Shown here: positions 1-9,202 of the stretch, piece by piece | Layout: each line of letters opens with the position of its first letter | How positions within the stretch are numbered: the stretch's first letter is position 1 | DNA from: Cercophora sp. LCS_1 | Taxonomy: Eukaryota; Ascomycota; Sordariomycetes; Sordariales; Lasiosphaeriaceae | DNA: 64,000 nucleotides | Assembly: GCA_036250225.1 (NCBI GenBank) | Contig: JAPZLL010000009.1 | Location: 124,001 to 188,000, forward strand | Direction: 5' to 3' | Position numbers and translations under genes: made by a program | The notes under the pieces: generated by a model | What the model saw: only the letters and a program-made list of their open reading frames with translations | Told to the model about the DNA's origin: nothing | The model's database searches: none

Positions 1-274
1 ACAGCGTAGCCGGTTCCAGGAGCTGGTCGCACATCTTATCATGGTCATCGTGTGAGCCCGACGACAAGCGAAAAAAAGACATCTCCCCATGGCGATTTCG
101 AACAAGTTTTTCAAGCCATCCGCGATCATGAAGAGGAAACAAGAGTTTGTACGTCATAAGAGTCCCGAAGACGAAACTGGGCGCATAACACCCGCTTTAA
201 GCACATTAAACTATTAGCACGGCGGTTAGGAGCAACGGTGCCGGCACGCGTTGCCGCCACACGGAAGAGTTGAC

Positions 275-940
275 TTACAATTTCAGGCTCTCACTGAGCT
301 TCATTCCCATATCCTTGCCCTTCAAAGCTCGATGCATTCCCACCAAAAGCGGGACATGTTCGAAAATCCTGACAGTTTTGCCGCTGCTCGAGGCTTCCAG
401 CACCAGATGCTGCGACAAGTCTGATGTCCACTCGATAGTGATCTTAGCATAAGTTCCGAGGTACCGTGCTTGCAGCTTGGTTTGTCTGATGGGGATGGGG
501 TCCAGGTCCTCCTTCTCTTGGATGAATGTATTCTCGACAAACTGTTGCAACGATTGCATCTCTTGCCAGACTTCCTTCCCCACTGCTGTTTCCCCCCCTT
601 TCGGCACTGCGAGATCAAGACCAAGCATAATGCGCACGGCGATCAACAAAGCGCCTTCCAATTCGTCTGATTCCACCAGCTTCTTGATGGCGCTAGGAAC
701 CGCAGACGGGTATTTGTTGAGTTCGGACCGAATCCCACCTCTTGGAACATCCCCCATTTTCTGAAGCACCTCCTTGATGAGAAAAAAGATGCCGCTCTCA
801 TCCAAACCCCCGAACCTAGATATCTCGCCCTTGTGATGTTTGTAGTAGAAGCGAAAGTCGTCCTTGAATCCGTCGTCGTCCAATGAGAGAGACCATATTT
901 GCAAGAGAGCCCGAAGGTCTCCCGCTTCGTCTGTTGCCAT
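275..940 (-). CDS. Uncharacterised fungal accessory protein (221 aa)
   Basis: This is an uninterrupted reading frame of 221 codons. I start it at the ATG at 940 (MATDEAGDLR) because the frame upstream has only non-ATG starts. The protein is soluble, with no signal peptide or membrane segment, and mainly helical. The C-terminal part (ITIEWTSDLSQHL, then VRIFEHVPLL) resembles a motif I recall from a large, functionally unassigned family of fungal accessory proteins. In that family the homologous stretch usually continues further, so this copy may be C-terminally shortened. It is divergently oriented from the gene starting at 1268. No function can be assigned from sequence. The frame is probably a real gene; the family statement is from memory and weaker. 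Confidence 0.6.
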   Translation of the reverse strand: MATDEAGDLRALLQIWSLSLDDDGFKDDFRFYYKHHKGEISRFGGLDESGIFFLIKEVLQKMGDVPRGGIRSELNKYPSAVPSAIKKLVESDELEGALLIAVRIMLGLDLAVPKGGETAVGKEVWQEMQSLQQFVENTFIQEKEDLDPIPIRQTKLQARYLGTYAKITIEWTSDLSQHLVLEASSSGKTVRIFEHVPLLVGMHRALKGKDMGMKLSESLKL

Positions 941-1267
941 GGCCACGGTTTTAACGCAATCCAATATTCAGGGTCGTTAAAGTAATGGCTCGTTGTTTTA
1001 GAGGTCGACGAAGGGCGCAGGGAAGTGTAAAAGTGAAAGAATCCACCATGGTCGCGGCAAATTCGGGAACCCAAATCTTCCCCTCGGTTACACATTGGGT
1101 CGCAAAATATGCCAGGTGGGCACGATTAATTGGATGACTGAACCCGACCCAGCTGGTAGCACTAGGTACCTCCTCAAGTAACCAAACGCCCGTTGCTGAA
1201 AAGCCTGGCCTGGGCTCAGCACCCGAAGGCACAGGGCTCAATCCGCATTGCCACCTTGGTCACGACG
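941..1267. other. Intergenic, divergent 5' region
   Basis: This 327-nt gap lies between two divergent starts (ATG at 940 on minus, ATG at 1268 on plus) and presumably holds both promoters. A TAGGTACCT motif lies at about 1163-1171. No other gene is visible. Confidence 0.4.
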
Positions 1268-3166
1268 ATGTCGACTTTTTGGCGTAAAGTTCTGAGTTTC
1301 CTTCAGGACATCTTCGAAGCCGTCGCTTTTCTGACGCTTCTGAGGTTCTTTCTGTACATCTTCAAAGCTATCGCAAATTGGTTTCTGAGGCTTTGCAAGG
1401 CCTTACTCACCCGGCTATGCTACATGGTCTGCTGCTGCACTGTCGCTTCGGTCGCCAACGACATACTGAAAATACTAAATCACGTTGTGATAGTGAGAGC
1501 CACGGAGACGCAGCCTTTAAACTTCGATCGCGAAGACGAAAAGAAGTTCAACAAATTTATCGCAACGTTCGAAAAGCAAAAGATCCAAAGGAAACCCAAA
1601 GACGTTTGCTTCTCCGGAGCTCAGTCGACGACAGGCAAACAGAAGTACATCAAGATCAGATTTGCGGGTTCCGAGAGAGATGTGCGAGAGTTGCATTTCC
1701 AACTATCACAAAATGAATGGACACAGATTTACGGCAGCCAGCTAGCCTTGCTGTATGAGATAACATCATCAGGCTCTGCTTACATGTATCGATTCCTCGC
1801 TGGGGAAGCGAACTTGGCGTCCTGGAACCTTTTAGGCGCGCCAAAAACGCACGACGCGGAGAGGACAGAGGGTTTTTCGTCTCTGTGTGGAATGACGGCA
1901 TCTGTCAAAGACAGAATCGATAACGAACGGCGCGTCACAATCGGCGGCATTGTGAGGAAGGACGGGCGTCTCTGGATCGCTACTGTGTGTCATGAAAAGA
2001 CAGTGCCCGATCATGAAGGGGTTACAACTATAAAGGACGAGGCCGGTTGGGATCCAGAGAGAGCAGCACGTCGCGTGGACCCCAAAAAATACGACAGGCA
2101 CGCGTTACGTCCGATATATCTCGTCAAGCGGTCGGAGCCATCGAGGAGGGACACGGAAGAGGATTCCAGGGTGTCGACTACGCTCACACACCACCGGCGC
2201 CCGAGCCAGCGCCAACCACTACAGTTTCAACTTGGCAGCAACGTCCAAAGGGGACCCGAATGGGCTCTGTTCCCCCTCGAACAGTCCAAACTATGCCTCC
2301 CGAACCGATTTTCCGGTGGTCATCTCCAACATGTCGCAGAGGAACCTCGCGACGGACCAGTTGTTGTTCTGGGTGGTGTCAGTGGCGAACATGAGATGAG
2401 GATGCTGCCCTTCGAGGCGACCCTGCTGATATCAAACACCATGGTCGTCATGTGGCAAATGGAACCTTTGGAGGGTCGTAAGTTAACCCCGTGCCCAAGC
2501 GCATACCTGTTAGGTACCTACCTACCTGTTAGACTGACAGATGGCTTAGCTTTAGGCCCATTGCTTGTCCAAGACGGCGACTCGGGCTCATGGGTTGTGG
2601 ACCCAAGCGACGGAACGGTTTTTGGCTCCGTCGTTGCCGCGTCGATGGAAACCGTTTATCTTTTGCCACTGAAGTTTGTCTTGAGAAAAGGAGACCGCAG
2701 CGCCGAGAAAGATGGCGAGTCACCAAGGCTAGAGCTTCCAGAAGAGCAGGAAGTCCAAAATGCCCGAAGAGAATTGGAAACGCGGGAGCTGACCATGGAC
2801 CCCAACCGCGATAAACCTTGCGATAATAAAACCACGGTGAACCCCCCAGACGCAGTTGACATTGCGGTTCCAAGACTTTCATTAGGCGACGTGCAAAAGG
2901 TTCTGGATGCCAACCGACGATTGCAAAGAGCTGCGTGCAAGAAGCTTGAGAAAATACGGGCGCGGAGACAAGCCAAGCAAGGGACGACAAGGACCGACGG
3001 AGTTACGAGCGGGGAAGTCGAGCATCGCCAGCCACCGACCACAAACACCCCTCCCCGAAACCTGACCACCCAGCTCCGTCATATCAACACCACAACCCGC
3101 TGCCAAAAATGTCCCTCATCCGCTACAACGTCGCCACAACCCTCGACGGCTTCATTGCTTCCCTAG
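1268..3166 (+). CDS. Trypsin-fold-like fungal protein with GDSGSWVV core
   Basis: This is a long open frame starting at the ATG at 1268 (MSTFWRKVLS). The first 70 residues are hydrophobic and Cys-rich (FLTLLRFFLYIF, YMVCCCTVASV) and look like membrane-associated helices. Around residue 437 the frame carries DGDSGSWVVD followed by GSVVAASMETVYLLPL. That pattern matches the catalytic Ser loop and following strands of trypsin-like proteases, and it recurs in uncharacterised fungal proteins; a catalytic His and Asp could not be placed. A 63-nt intron with good signals (2478-2540, GTAAGT...CTGACAG) would preserve the frame. The C-terminal 150 residues are charged and low-complexity. The frame runs 58 nt into the next gene (ATG 3109), so the true 3' end is probably earlier, via an unseen splice. 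Function is unknown; the protease resemblance is inference. Confidence 0.55.
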   Translation: MSTFWRKVLSFLQDIFEAVAFLTLLRFFLYIFKAIANWFLRLCKALLTRLCYMVCCCTVASVANDILKILNHVVIVRATETQPLNFDREDEKKFNKFIATFEKQKIQRKPKDVCFSGAQSTTGKQKYIKIRFAGSERDVRELHFQLSQNEWTQIYGSQLALLYEITSSGSAYMYRFLAGEANLASWNLLGAPKTHDAERTEGFSSLCGMTASVKDRIDNERRVTIGGIVRKDGRLWIATVCHEKTVPDHEGVTTIKDEAGWDPERAARRVDPKKYDRHALRPIYLVKRSEPSRRDTEEDSRVSTTLTHHRRPSQRQPLQFQLGSNVQRGPEWALFPLEQSKLCLPNRFSGGHLQHVAEEPRDGPVVVLGGVSGEHEMRMLPFEATLLISNTMVVMWQMEPLEGRKLTPCPSAYLLGTYLPVRLTDGLALGPLLVQDGDSGSWVVDPSDGTVFGSVVAASMETVYLLPLKFVLRKGDRSAEKDGESPRLELPEEQEVQNARRELETRELTMDPNRDKPCDNKTTVNPPDAVDIAVPRLSLGDVQKVLDANRRLQRAACKKLEKIRARRQAKQGTTRTDGVTSGEVEHRQPPTTNTPPRNLTTQLRHINTTTRCQKCPSSATTSPQPSTASLLP

Positions 3167-3642
3167 ATGGCTCGACATCCTGGATCATGGAAGACGCCAC
3201 TATCGACTTTGATGCGCTCTACGCTCAGTTCTCTCTCTTTATCATGGGCCGGAAGACCTATGAGGTTATGCTCAAGTACGGGAACCCTCTCGCCAAGTAT
3301 ACGAAGGAGAGCGTTGTCGTCTTCAGCACGACGATGAAAGCGGACGAACACCCGGGTGTTACTATCGTTTCATGTGATGTGGTCGGGTATGTGAGGGAGA
3401 GAAAGAAAAGCGCCGAGAAGGATATCTGGGTGATGGGAGGAGGTAGCTTGGTTGGGCTTCTGATGGAGCAGCGGTTGGTTGATGTTGTAGAAGCAGCAGT
3501 TATGCCGGTTGTGATTGGGGAGGGGATCAAGATGGTTGGAGGTCTGGGTAGTATGAAGAGGTTGAAATTGGAAAGCGTGGAGAAGTTGGAGAGTGGGATC
3601 TTGATGACAAAGTATCTGGTTTTAAATGGAAACGGCGTTTGA
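3109..3642 (+). CDS. RibD C-terminal/dihydrofolate reductase-like protein
   Basis: A single-exon gene of 177 aa with a clear ATG context. The N-terminus SLIRYNVATTLDGFIASLDG is the classic first strand and NADPH-binding start of the RibD_C/DHFR-like fold (the COG0262 type). It is followed by FIMGRKTYEVM and later DIWVMGGGSLVGLLM, the glycine-rich nucleotide-binding turn of the family. The length is normal for stand-alone family members. Such proteins are probably NADPH-dependent reductases with unknown substrates; fungal copies are not the essential Dfr1 or Rib7. The protein is cytosolic, with no targeting signal. Its 5' end overlaps the apparent 3' end of the preceding frame. Family assignment is firm; substrate is unknown. 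Confidence 0.88.
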   Translation: MSLIRYNVATTLDGFIASLDGSTSWIMEDATIDFDALYAQFSLFIMGRKTYEVMLKYGNPLAKYTKESVVVFSTTMKADEHPGVTIVSCDVVGYVRERKKSAEKDIWVMGGGSLVGLLMEQRLVDVVEAAVMPVVIGEGIKMVGGLGSMKRLKLESVEKLESGILMTKYLVLNGNGV

Positions 3643-3947
3643 AGAGCCGAGTTGGGAGGATTGTTACAGCCTGCTCCAAGTACACCGAAGTGAGCTTGGT
3701 AAAAACAGATCATAAGAGCAGACGAGGTCCAATGCTCTAGGTAGGATGTGTGTAAGGTGACTGAGTAAAGGCTAGTATAACTCTCGGAGGGGAATATACT
3801 GTCAAGTAGAACGCAGACTCCAAGGTGTCCCGGACAATGGGTCTCACTAAGTAGTACTCAAAAATAATGTATTACTAGTGTGAGGATCTAAGAGTCCTTA
3901 TACAGTTGTGGGCGCAACTATTGTTTCTATATACTCATAGTATTTCC

Positions 3948-4085
3948 TGGACCCGGGCCTTTCTGGACCCGGGGGCGGGTCCATCCGAAGCCGGGTCCAA
4001 TCTCATTGGTGCTCCGTGGACCCGGGCGTCCATGGACCCGGGGGCGGGTCCAAGAATTGCCGGGTCCACCCTGATTGGCTCGCCG
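3948..4085. repeat. GC-rich 69-bp tandem repeat, two copies
   Basis: Two head-to-tail copies of 69 bp (3948-4016 and 4017-4085) are identical at about 53 of 69 positions. Each begins TGGACCCGGG, has a second TGGACCCGGGGGCGGGTCCA block, then CCGGGTCCA, and ends near a YTSATTGG motif. Each copy therefore also contains short inverted TGGACCC/GGGTCCA elements. A weak third echo (a GTGATTGGTG stretch) follows at about 4118-4127. There are only two clear copies, so this is a short tandem duplication rather than a satellite. Confidence 0.85.
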
Positions 4086-4155
4086 GGGCTTTGTGGGTCG
4101 TTGCACCCCTGGCCCAGTGATTGGTGTTTCGTAGTTGGCCCGTGCTCCCTCCATG

Positions 4156-4204
4156 AGGTCATGACCTGGGTCGTGACAAGGATACCTGGGTATTGTACAA
4201 TACC
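4156..4204. repeat. Two perfect palindromes
   Basis: AGGTCATGACCT (4156-4167) and GGTATTGTACAATACC (4189-4204) are both perfectly self-complementary and lie 21 bp apart, just downstream of the tandem repeat. They could be binding sites for dimeric regulators or remnants of a mobile element. Nothing in the flanks decides between these. Confidence 0.6.
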
Positions 4205-5267
4205 TACGCTGACGAGGATGGTGCTGTGTAGGATTTGAGTTGCGTTGGAAAACAATAAAGATTTACATGCAGTAATAAGCCGTTGGAAGGAGGAAACTCA
4301 AAGTATAGGGTCCGCAGCTCTTGAACCTTGAAGGCATGAATTAGCATTGACCGTGCCCCAACGGCCAAGTGCTTTCTTTATTGTGATGGAGGCGCGGTCG
4401 GTATCCTAACATTGAATGATCTGAAAACTTGGCAAAAAAGTTAGCCAGAGCCATATCATCTTGCGTGGCAAATTGCCGTCACTTGAGTTTCAGAGTAATT
4501 ACTGGTTTGCGCTTGCAATGCGCATGTAAAAGGTGGGTATCGGCCCGCAGGGAGGAAGAAGCACAATGCCAGGCTTTCTGCGTGTTGAGTTTTCCGATGC
4601 CGCGTCGGGTTTTCCGAATGCCAGAAGTTCCGCCGACTCTTTCGCAAAGGGAAAATGGAAATGCGGGCGCAACCACGCGCCGCCTGCAAAAGAAGGAAAT
4701 CACACTGTGCATTCACACGGAGCAGGCTGCAAAGTCCTGGGGCAACTAATCTGCCAGCCCAGCCACCCTGTTTCCCGGCTTCGATCCTGTTGGTTCGTTT
4801 TGTTCTCCGGTCTGACGGAGGAGTTGGTCCTGGCCACGTAGTCGCGTTCGTGTCGTGAGGTGTCAGAATCTTTGTTTTTTCTTTGGCCCGCATTGCATTG
4901 TCACGCGACATGAGCCATGACATGGTTATTTGCTTGAAAAATTCTTCCTTGGCTTGCTGTGGCGTCTTGGAGACGTCATCCGAGTCATGGTGGAGGGAAG
5001 TGTTTGCGATGATTGGCTCGGGACTGCTTGTGGTGAAACCGGTCTGCGGTCACCCGCCTCGCCTCGAGGGTTTGTTTCTTTTTCTCCATGCCGGCGGTCC
5101 AGTGTTTGCTCATGTGAATGAGGTACTTTGTTGCAATGTACCGGAGTAGTCCGTGGCGGGATTTTGAGCGCGTTGACAGTGGTGGGCAATTTCGCAGGGA
5201 GAGAGAAACGCCAAAGTGTTCACTTTTATTCTGCTGCCGGCGATCCTTGCTGGGGCCGCTACGGTAC

Positions 5268-7717
5268 CTAAGCCTCGGAGCCTTGTCTGGCCTCCCTGGC
5301 CTCCCTGGCCTTCCGAGCTGTCCCATACGGGTCCACGCGGTGGTTCATCGGCGAGTGCTGAGGCTTGACCCCCCTGGTTCTCTGCGGCGATGGTGCCCCG
5401 TACTTGACTGTCAGCGCGAGCGAAGCTGGTTCTTCAAAGAGGTCGCTCCAGGCAGAGGATTTTGATTGTTTTCCCATATCAGACCAATATGGGGCTGCCT
5501 TCGGGAACAAGTCCAAATCCGTCCCTTCCGTACCCTCTGGATGGAACCTCAAGTTAGTGTAGGATGTGTTGACAAGAGATGTGGTACCCCGGGGCTCGGG
5601 CTGCTCCTCTTGGTCTGGGTCCGAGTCTGAGGGCGACTCGTCCGACTCCTCGGCAGGGTTGATGTTCGTCTGTCCCCATTCGTTTGGCTGCGGGGGTAGG
5701 CCAAGTGCCAGCTCATCGATATTCTTGTTGCCAGCGCCGACGTGGATGCAGCCGCTGTTTCCGTCGTAGTAGAGAGGCAGACGCAGCGTCTCCTTGGTCG
5801 TCCACGGCATTTCTTCCCTCTTCTTGTATAGCTGCTCGAGAACAAGGCCCATAGCGTTCCCGGACCCCTCGAGCGACAGACTGAACTGCCACGTTCCCTC
5901 TTTCCGCTTGCCCAGATATGCAAGGTCGTAGCTTCGGTTTGCGGCAACACGCTTCCTCTTGAGCTGTCGGAAGAAGGGATCGCAGATCAGGCGGAACTCG
6001 TCGGGGCTCTGAACACCAAGCTCAACTGGCTCCTTTGGGGGCTTCTGTTTGTGTTGCCACGCTGCCGTTAGTCGTCTGTGCTAGGCGCTCTCCTGGGAGA
6101 GGAATCGGATCACCCACCCCGCCAAGCAATAGAGCCGCCGAGATATCCCATATTCTTGGCCACTTTGGCTCTCCAGGCTTAGGGGCCTGTCTCATCTGGA
6201 TTCCGATGGCAGCCCCACGTTCGAAGAACTGTTCGACGGTGAGGGTTTCGCTGACGACATAGGCCGCGGCCTTGGCGACTTTGGCGGAACTGTGAAGACC
6301 TCGTGGTCAGCTAGAAAGTACAAAGATGGTGATGGTGAACACTGACTCGTATGTAATTTGAACATCAAACTCGTCGGTAAAAACAATCGGGAACCCCTTT
6401 TCTTCACACAGAGCCCTCATCCGTTCCTTGACAGCGGGGTTGTGTGCCGTGCCACCCGAGACAACAACGAGAGGCCTGGACACGCGGCCGTGCTCGACCA
6501 TCCTTGCTAGACGTGAAATCTCGCGTCTAGCGGTTTCGAGTGGCCTCTCGAGGCCTTTGCGCCACGTCTCCTGCATGATCTCCTCTGTCACCGTGCCCCG
6601 CCACGGCGAGCCATCCTCAGGTCTGGTGAGAGACATGATGATGTTCTCGCGCAAGGCTGTCTCCCGAGACTTTTGCCTCTGGAATCGCAAGAGGAACTCT
6701 TCCCGGTACTCAGCCGGTAGAGTCGTCGAGTTTTGCCGAGCCCAAAGGCTGGCGAACCATTCGGCAACATGGTGCTCCCACTGCTCCGAGCCGCCTCCAG
6801 CGCCTATGTTCCAATATTAGCAACCAACGAAGAGTCCAAGAATAAACTTGAAAGCCCACCGAACGTCTTGCCAACCCGCAGAAACCCATTACCCTCTGGA
6901 CTCTCCGAGTCCCTGGCAACGCCGAAAACACAGCCGTTCATGTTGTGGCCACCATAGTCGAAAAACATGATGGTGTTGTAATAGTCGTCGGGATCCAGCG
7001 AGTCGGCGTGGTACTTGTAGAGATATCGCGCCAGGGCCTCGGTCTCGGTGTAGAAGTAGATGGCCGACGGGTCAATTCCAAACACCTCGGAGACAAGGCC
7101 ACAGTAGACGTCTTCAAACTCGAGTGTCCATTGCACCGGAATTGTCAGGCCGATCTTGCCAATCCGAAGCTTCTTCTGGCGGCACACAGCCAGAGCCCTG
7201 TCTCGGAGGACAGAGATCAGGGCGATTAGCCCTCTGCGAAGCTGGCTTCGGAGCTGGACGTCATCCTTCTTTGCCATAAGGCAATGAACGGGAGGATATT
7301 GCTCCAATAGCGCGTCCGTCACACCAGCCAGCGGATAGAAGACGTACTTGGCCGAAACAGATCGCCGGCTTTTGTCCTGACGGTCGACGTAATAGACGTC
7401 GGCCAAAGGGCCATCGAATACGTATAGACTGGACGGGAAATCGCCGGGATAGTAAGTGCCATCAAGGTTGGAGCTATGCTTGTTCTGAACGATGATCTCC
7501 GAGCCGTTTGCCCAGATGCAAACCCGTGTACGATGACTACCGATATCGATACCGAGACAGCTATACAAGCGGAGTGAAGTGTTAGAGAGTGCTCTTCCCT
7601 CGCCAGCACACAGGAAATTGATAGGCTCAGCATCACTTACACGTCCTGAGAACTCGAGGTAGCGGACTGTGGGAGTCGTCTAGGCCGGCACCGGGCTGAG
7701 GCCCCAATCTTGGGCAT
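5268..7717 (-). CDS. Hsp70-like (actin-fold ATPase) protein, five exons
   Basis: The model is exons 7717-7641, 7560-6860, 6803-6341, 6289-6114 and 6061-5268 (736 aa). All four introns (7561-7640, 6804-6859, 6290-6340, 6062-6113) have GT/AG ends and keep the frame. The start is the ATG at 7717 (MPKIGASARC), joined by a GTAAGT...TAG intron to CLGIDIGSHRTRV. That segment is the phosphate-1 loop; FFDYGGHNMNG matches phosphate-2, and RPLVVVSGGTAHNPAVKE matches the adenosine loop of Hsp70-type ATPases. The motifs deviate from chaperone Hsp70 (SHRTRV for TTYSxV). The canonical substrate-binding domain is not recognisable; the C-terminal 250 aa are divergent and end in a charged tail. This belongs to the expanded fungal set of divergent Hsp70-like proteins often found among accessory genes. 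Biological role is unknown. Confidence 0.85.
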
Positions 7718-8227
7718 TGTGACAGGACTCGAGACACAAAAAATAGACAAGGTACGATAGCAGTGCGCTCTCTAACAATGAGTAGCCCAGGGGAGATCCA
7801 AAAGTGTGAGAGCTAGTCAACGGGTAAAGACCAAAAAGACCAGAGAACCTGAGAACTTCAAATTCAAGACGAGTCGAGAATAACAAGACAACGCATTCGT
7901 TGTGTCTGCGACCAGCCAAGTAAAACGAGGGGAAGTCCGTGGTGACAGCCGCAGGGGTGGATGCCGGATCGGCCGACCAACAGCCGGTGTGCGAAGGACA
8001 TGCTCCAGAAGTACCGAGCAGGGGTACCGTGAACCTGGCGCGACAACGCCTCCATCACGCGCCACCTCAGACCGACGACACCATCTGCCTGCTGCAGAAA
8101 ACACGGGGATTCCCCCCTTTCTCTTTTCTCTTCCAATGTATTTTGGAAATCGCAAGTTCTCAGCTGCTCTCGGCCTTTTGCTCCAGTTGCATTCTACCGC
8201 GCCCAAACTTCCGCATCGACCCAAGCA
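7718..8227. other. Divergent promoter region
   Basis: About 510 nt lie between the Hsp70-like gene (minus) and the Zn2Cys6-tailed gene (plus) and probably contain both promoters. Small frames on either strand here lack motifs, and I see no further gene. Confidence 0.4.
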
Positions 8228-9202
8228 ATGGACACCCGACGCGCCCAAGCCCGGCCCCCTCCCAGTCAGCATCCCCTCGTTCCCCTATCAGTTCTGTCTC
8301 CTTCTGCACTCAAAGATGAACTCAAGGCGAGGCTCGGAGACATCCTACGACAACGGGACCAAGCCACATCCGACATGAGCGATCGACTCTACGCCATGAT
8401 CGTGGCCTACAAGGAGGCCGACCAGGCTCTGGTCGATCAACACGCCGCATGCCTCGCCCAAGTCATCTCCCTCTTCCCTGACGCCGCTGACACATGCACC
8501 TGGGCAAAACCGTGCATCGGTGTCCCGGAGCGGGAATGGTTCGCCCAACGGGGCATCGCCTTCACCTTCCACCCCGTCACCGACCGATACGGCTTCGGCC
8601 AGCAGGGTCCAGTGCCCGACCAGCACGACGACACATCCAGTCCATCTCCCAATCTGCCACCTAGGAGACCGCCGTCGCGACACCCAAAGACTACTCTCCC
8701 ATCCCGATCTCCCAGCCCTTTTCCAACACCCTCAATCCCTCCATCCTCGCCTGAGCACACACTCGCATCAGAACACAACATCTCTAAAGAAGAAAAGAAA
8801 GCGCACCCCGACGAACCAACCCGTCCCAATAAACGCCACATCTCATCGCCATCCACAGCAGACGAACTCGCACCCGAACAACCGACTCCCTTCCGACCAA
8901 AGCCGAAACGACACCGAGGACCACCGCAGATGTCTGGTAGGAAACCGCTTCCTACATCCCGTCGGGCGCCACTTAATGCAGGAGCCACTCCCTCCCATCA
9001 CCCCAACAAGACCCATCCGCCACCTCCAAAACCCTCCCCGCGGTTGCCAGCCTCGCTGGCTCGGAAAAAGCTCAATGGGCCTCGGTGTATAGAGTGTGGG
9101 AAGCGGGGAAAGGGTTGCGATCGGGGACTGCCGTGTTCGCTTTGCGTGAGGATGGATAGGGCAGATAAGTGTAGATACTCGGGGAGGCGGGTTGTGAACT
9201 GA
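8228..9202 (+). CDS. Protein with C-terminal Zn(II)2Cys6 cluster
   Basis: A single-exon frame of 324 aa from an ATG. An N-terminal helical block (residues about 25-75; KDELKARLGDILRQRDQ) is followed by a long Pro/Ser/Thr-rich, probably disordered stretch with basic patches (residues about 135-280). The last 40 residues contain six cysteines (287, 290, 297, 303, 306, 315) spaced C-x2-C-x6-C-x5-C-x2-C-x8-C. That is the spacing of the fungal Zn2Cys6 binuclear cluster, preceded by basic residues as expected for DNA contact. Canonical regulators carry this cluster near the N-terminus and a middle homology region behind it; both are absent here. It may be a small DNA-binding protein in the nucleus, or a non-DNA-binding derivative. 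Gene confidence is good; regulator function is inferred. Confidence 0.75.
   Translation: MDTRRAQARPPPSQHPLVPLSVLSPSALKDELKARLGDILRQRDQATSDMSDRLYAMIVAYKEADQALVDQHAACLAQVISLFPDAADTCTWAKPCIGVPEREWFAQRGIAFTFHPVTDRYGFGQQGPVPDQHDDTSSPSPNLPPRRPPSRHPKTTLPSRSPSPFPTPSIPPSSPEHTLASEHNISKEEKKAHPDEPTRPNKRHISSPSTADELAPEQPTPFRPKPKRHRGPPQMSGRKPLPTSRRAPLNAGATPSHHPNKTHPPPPKPSPRLPASLARKKLNGPRCIECGKRGKGCDRGLPCSLCVRMDRADKCRYSGRRVVN

Larger units (their letters stand above)
3643..5267. other. Intergenic 1.6 kb, no convincing gene
   Basis: This convergent intergenic stretch contains the GC-rich tandem repeat at 3948-4085 and the palindromes at 4156-4204. Several overlapping 60-155 codon frames occur at 4430-5250 on both strands, but none has a recognisable motif, and their overlap argues against coding. 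Confidence 0.4.

Noticed and set aside
3906..4238. Open frame with a 23-aa repeat
   Set aside because: The peptide repeat only reflects the 69-bp DNA tandem repeat (a multiple of three); no coding features.
8437..8988. 183-codon minus-strand frame
   Set aside because: Antisense shadow of the Zn2Cys6-tailed gene with Gly/Ser-rich chance sequence.
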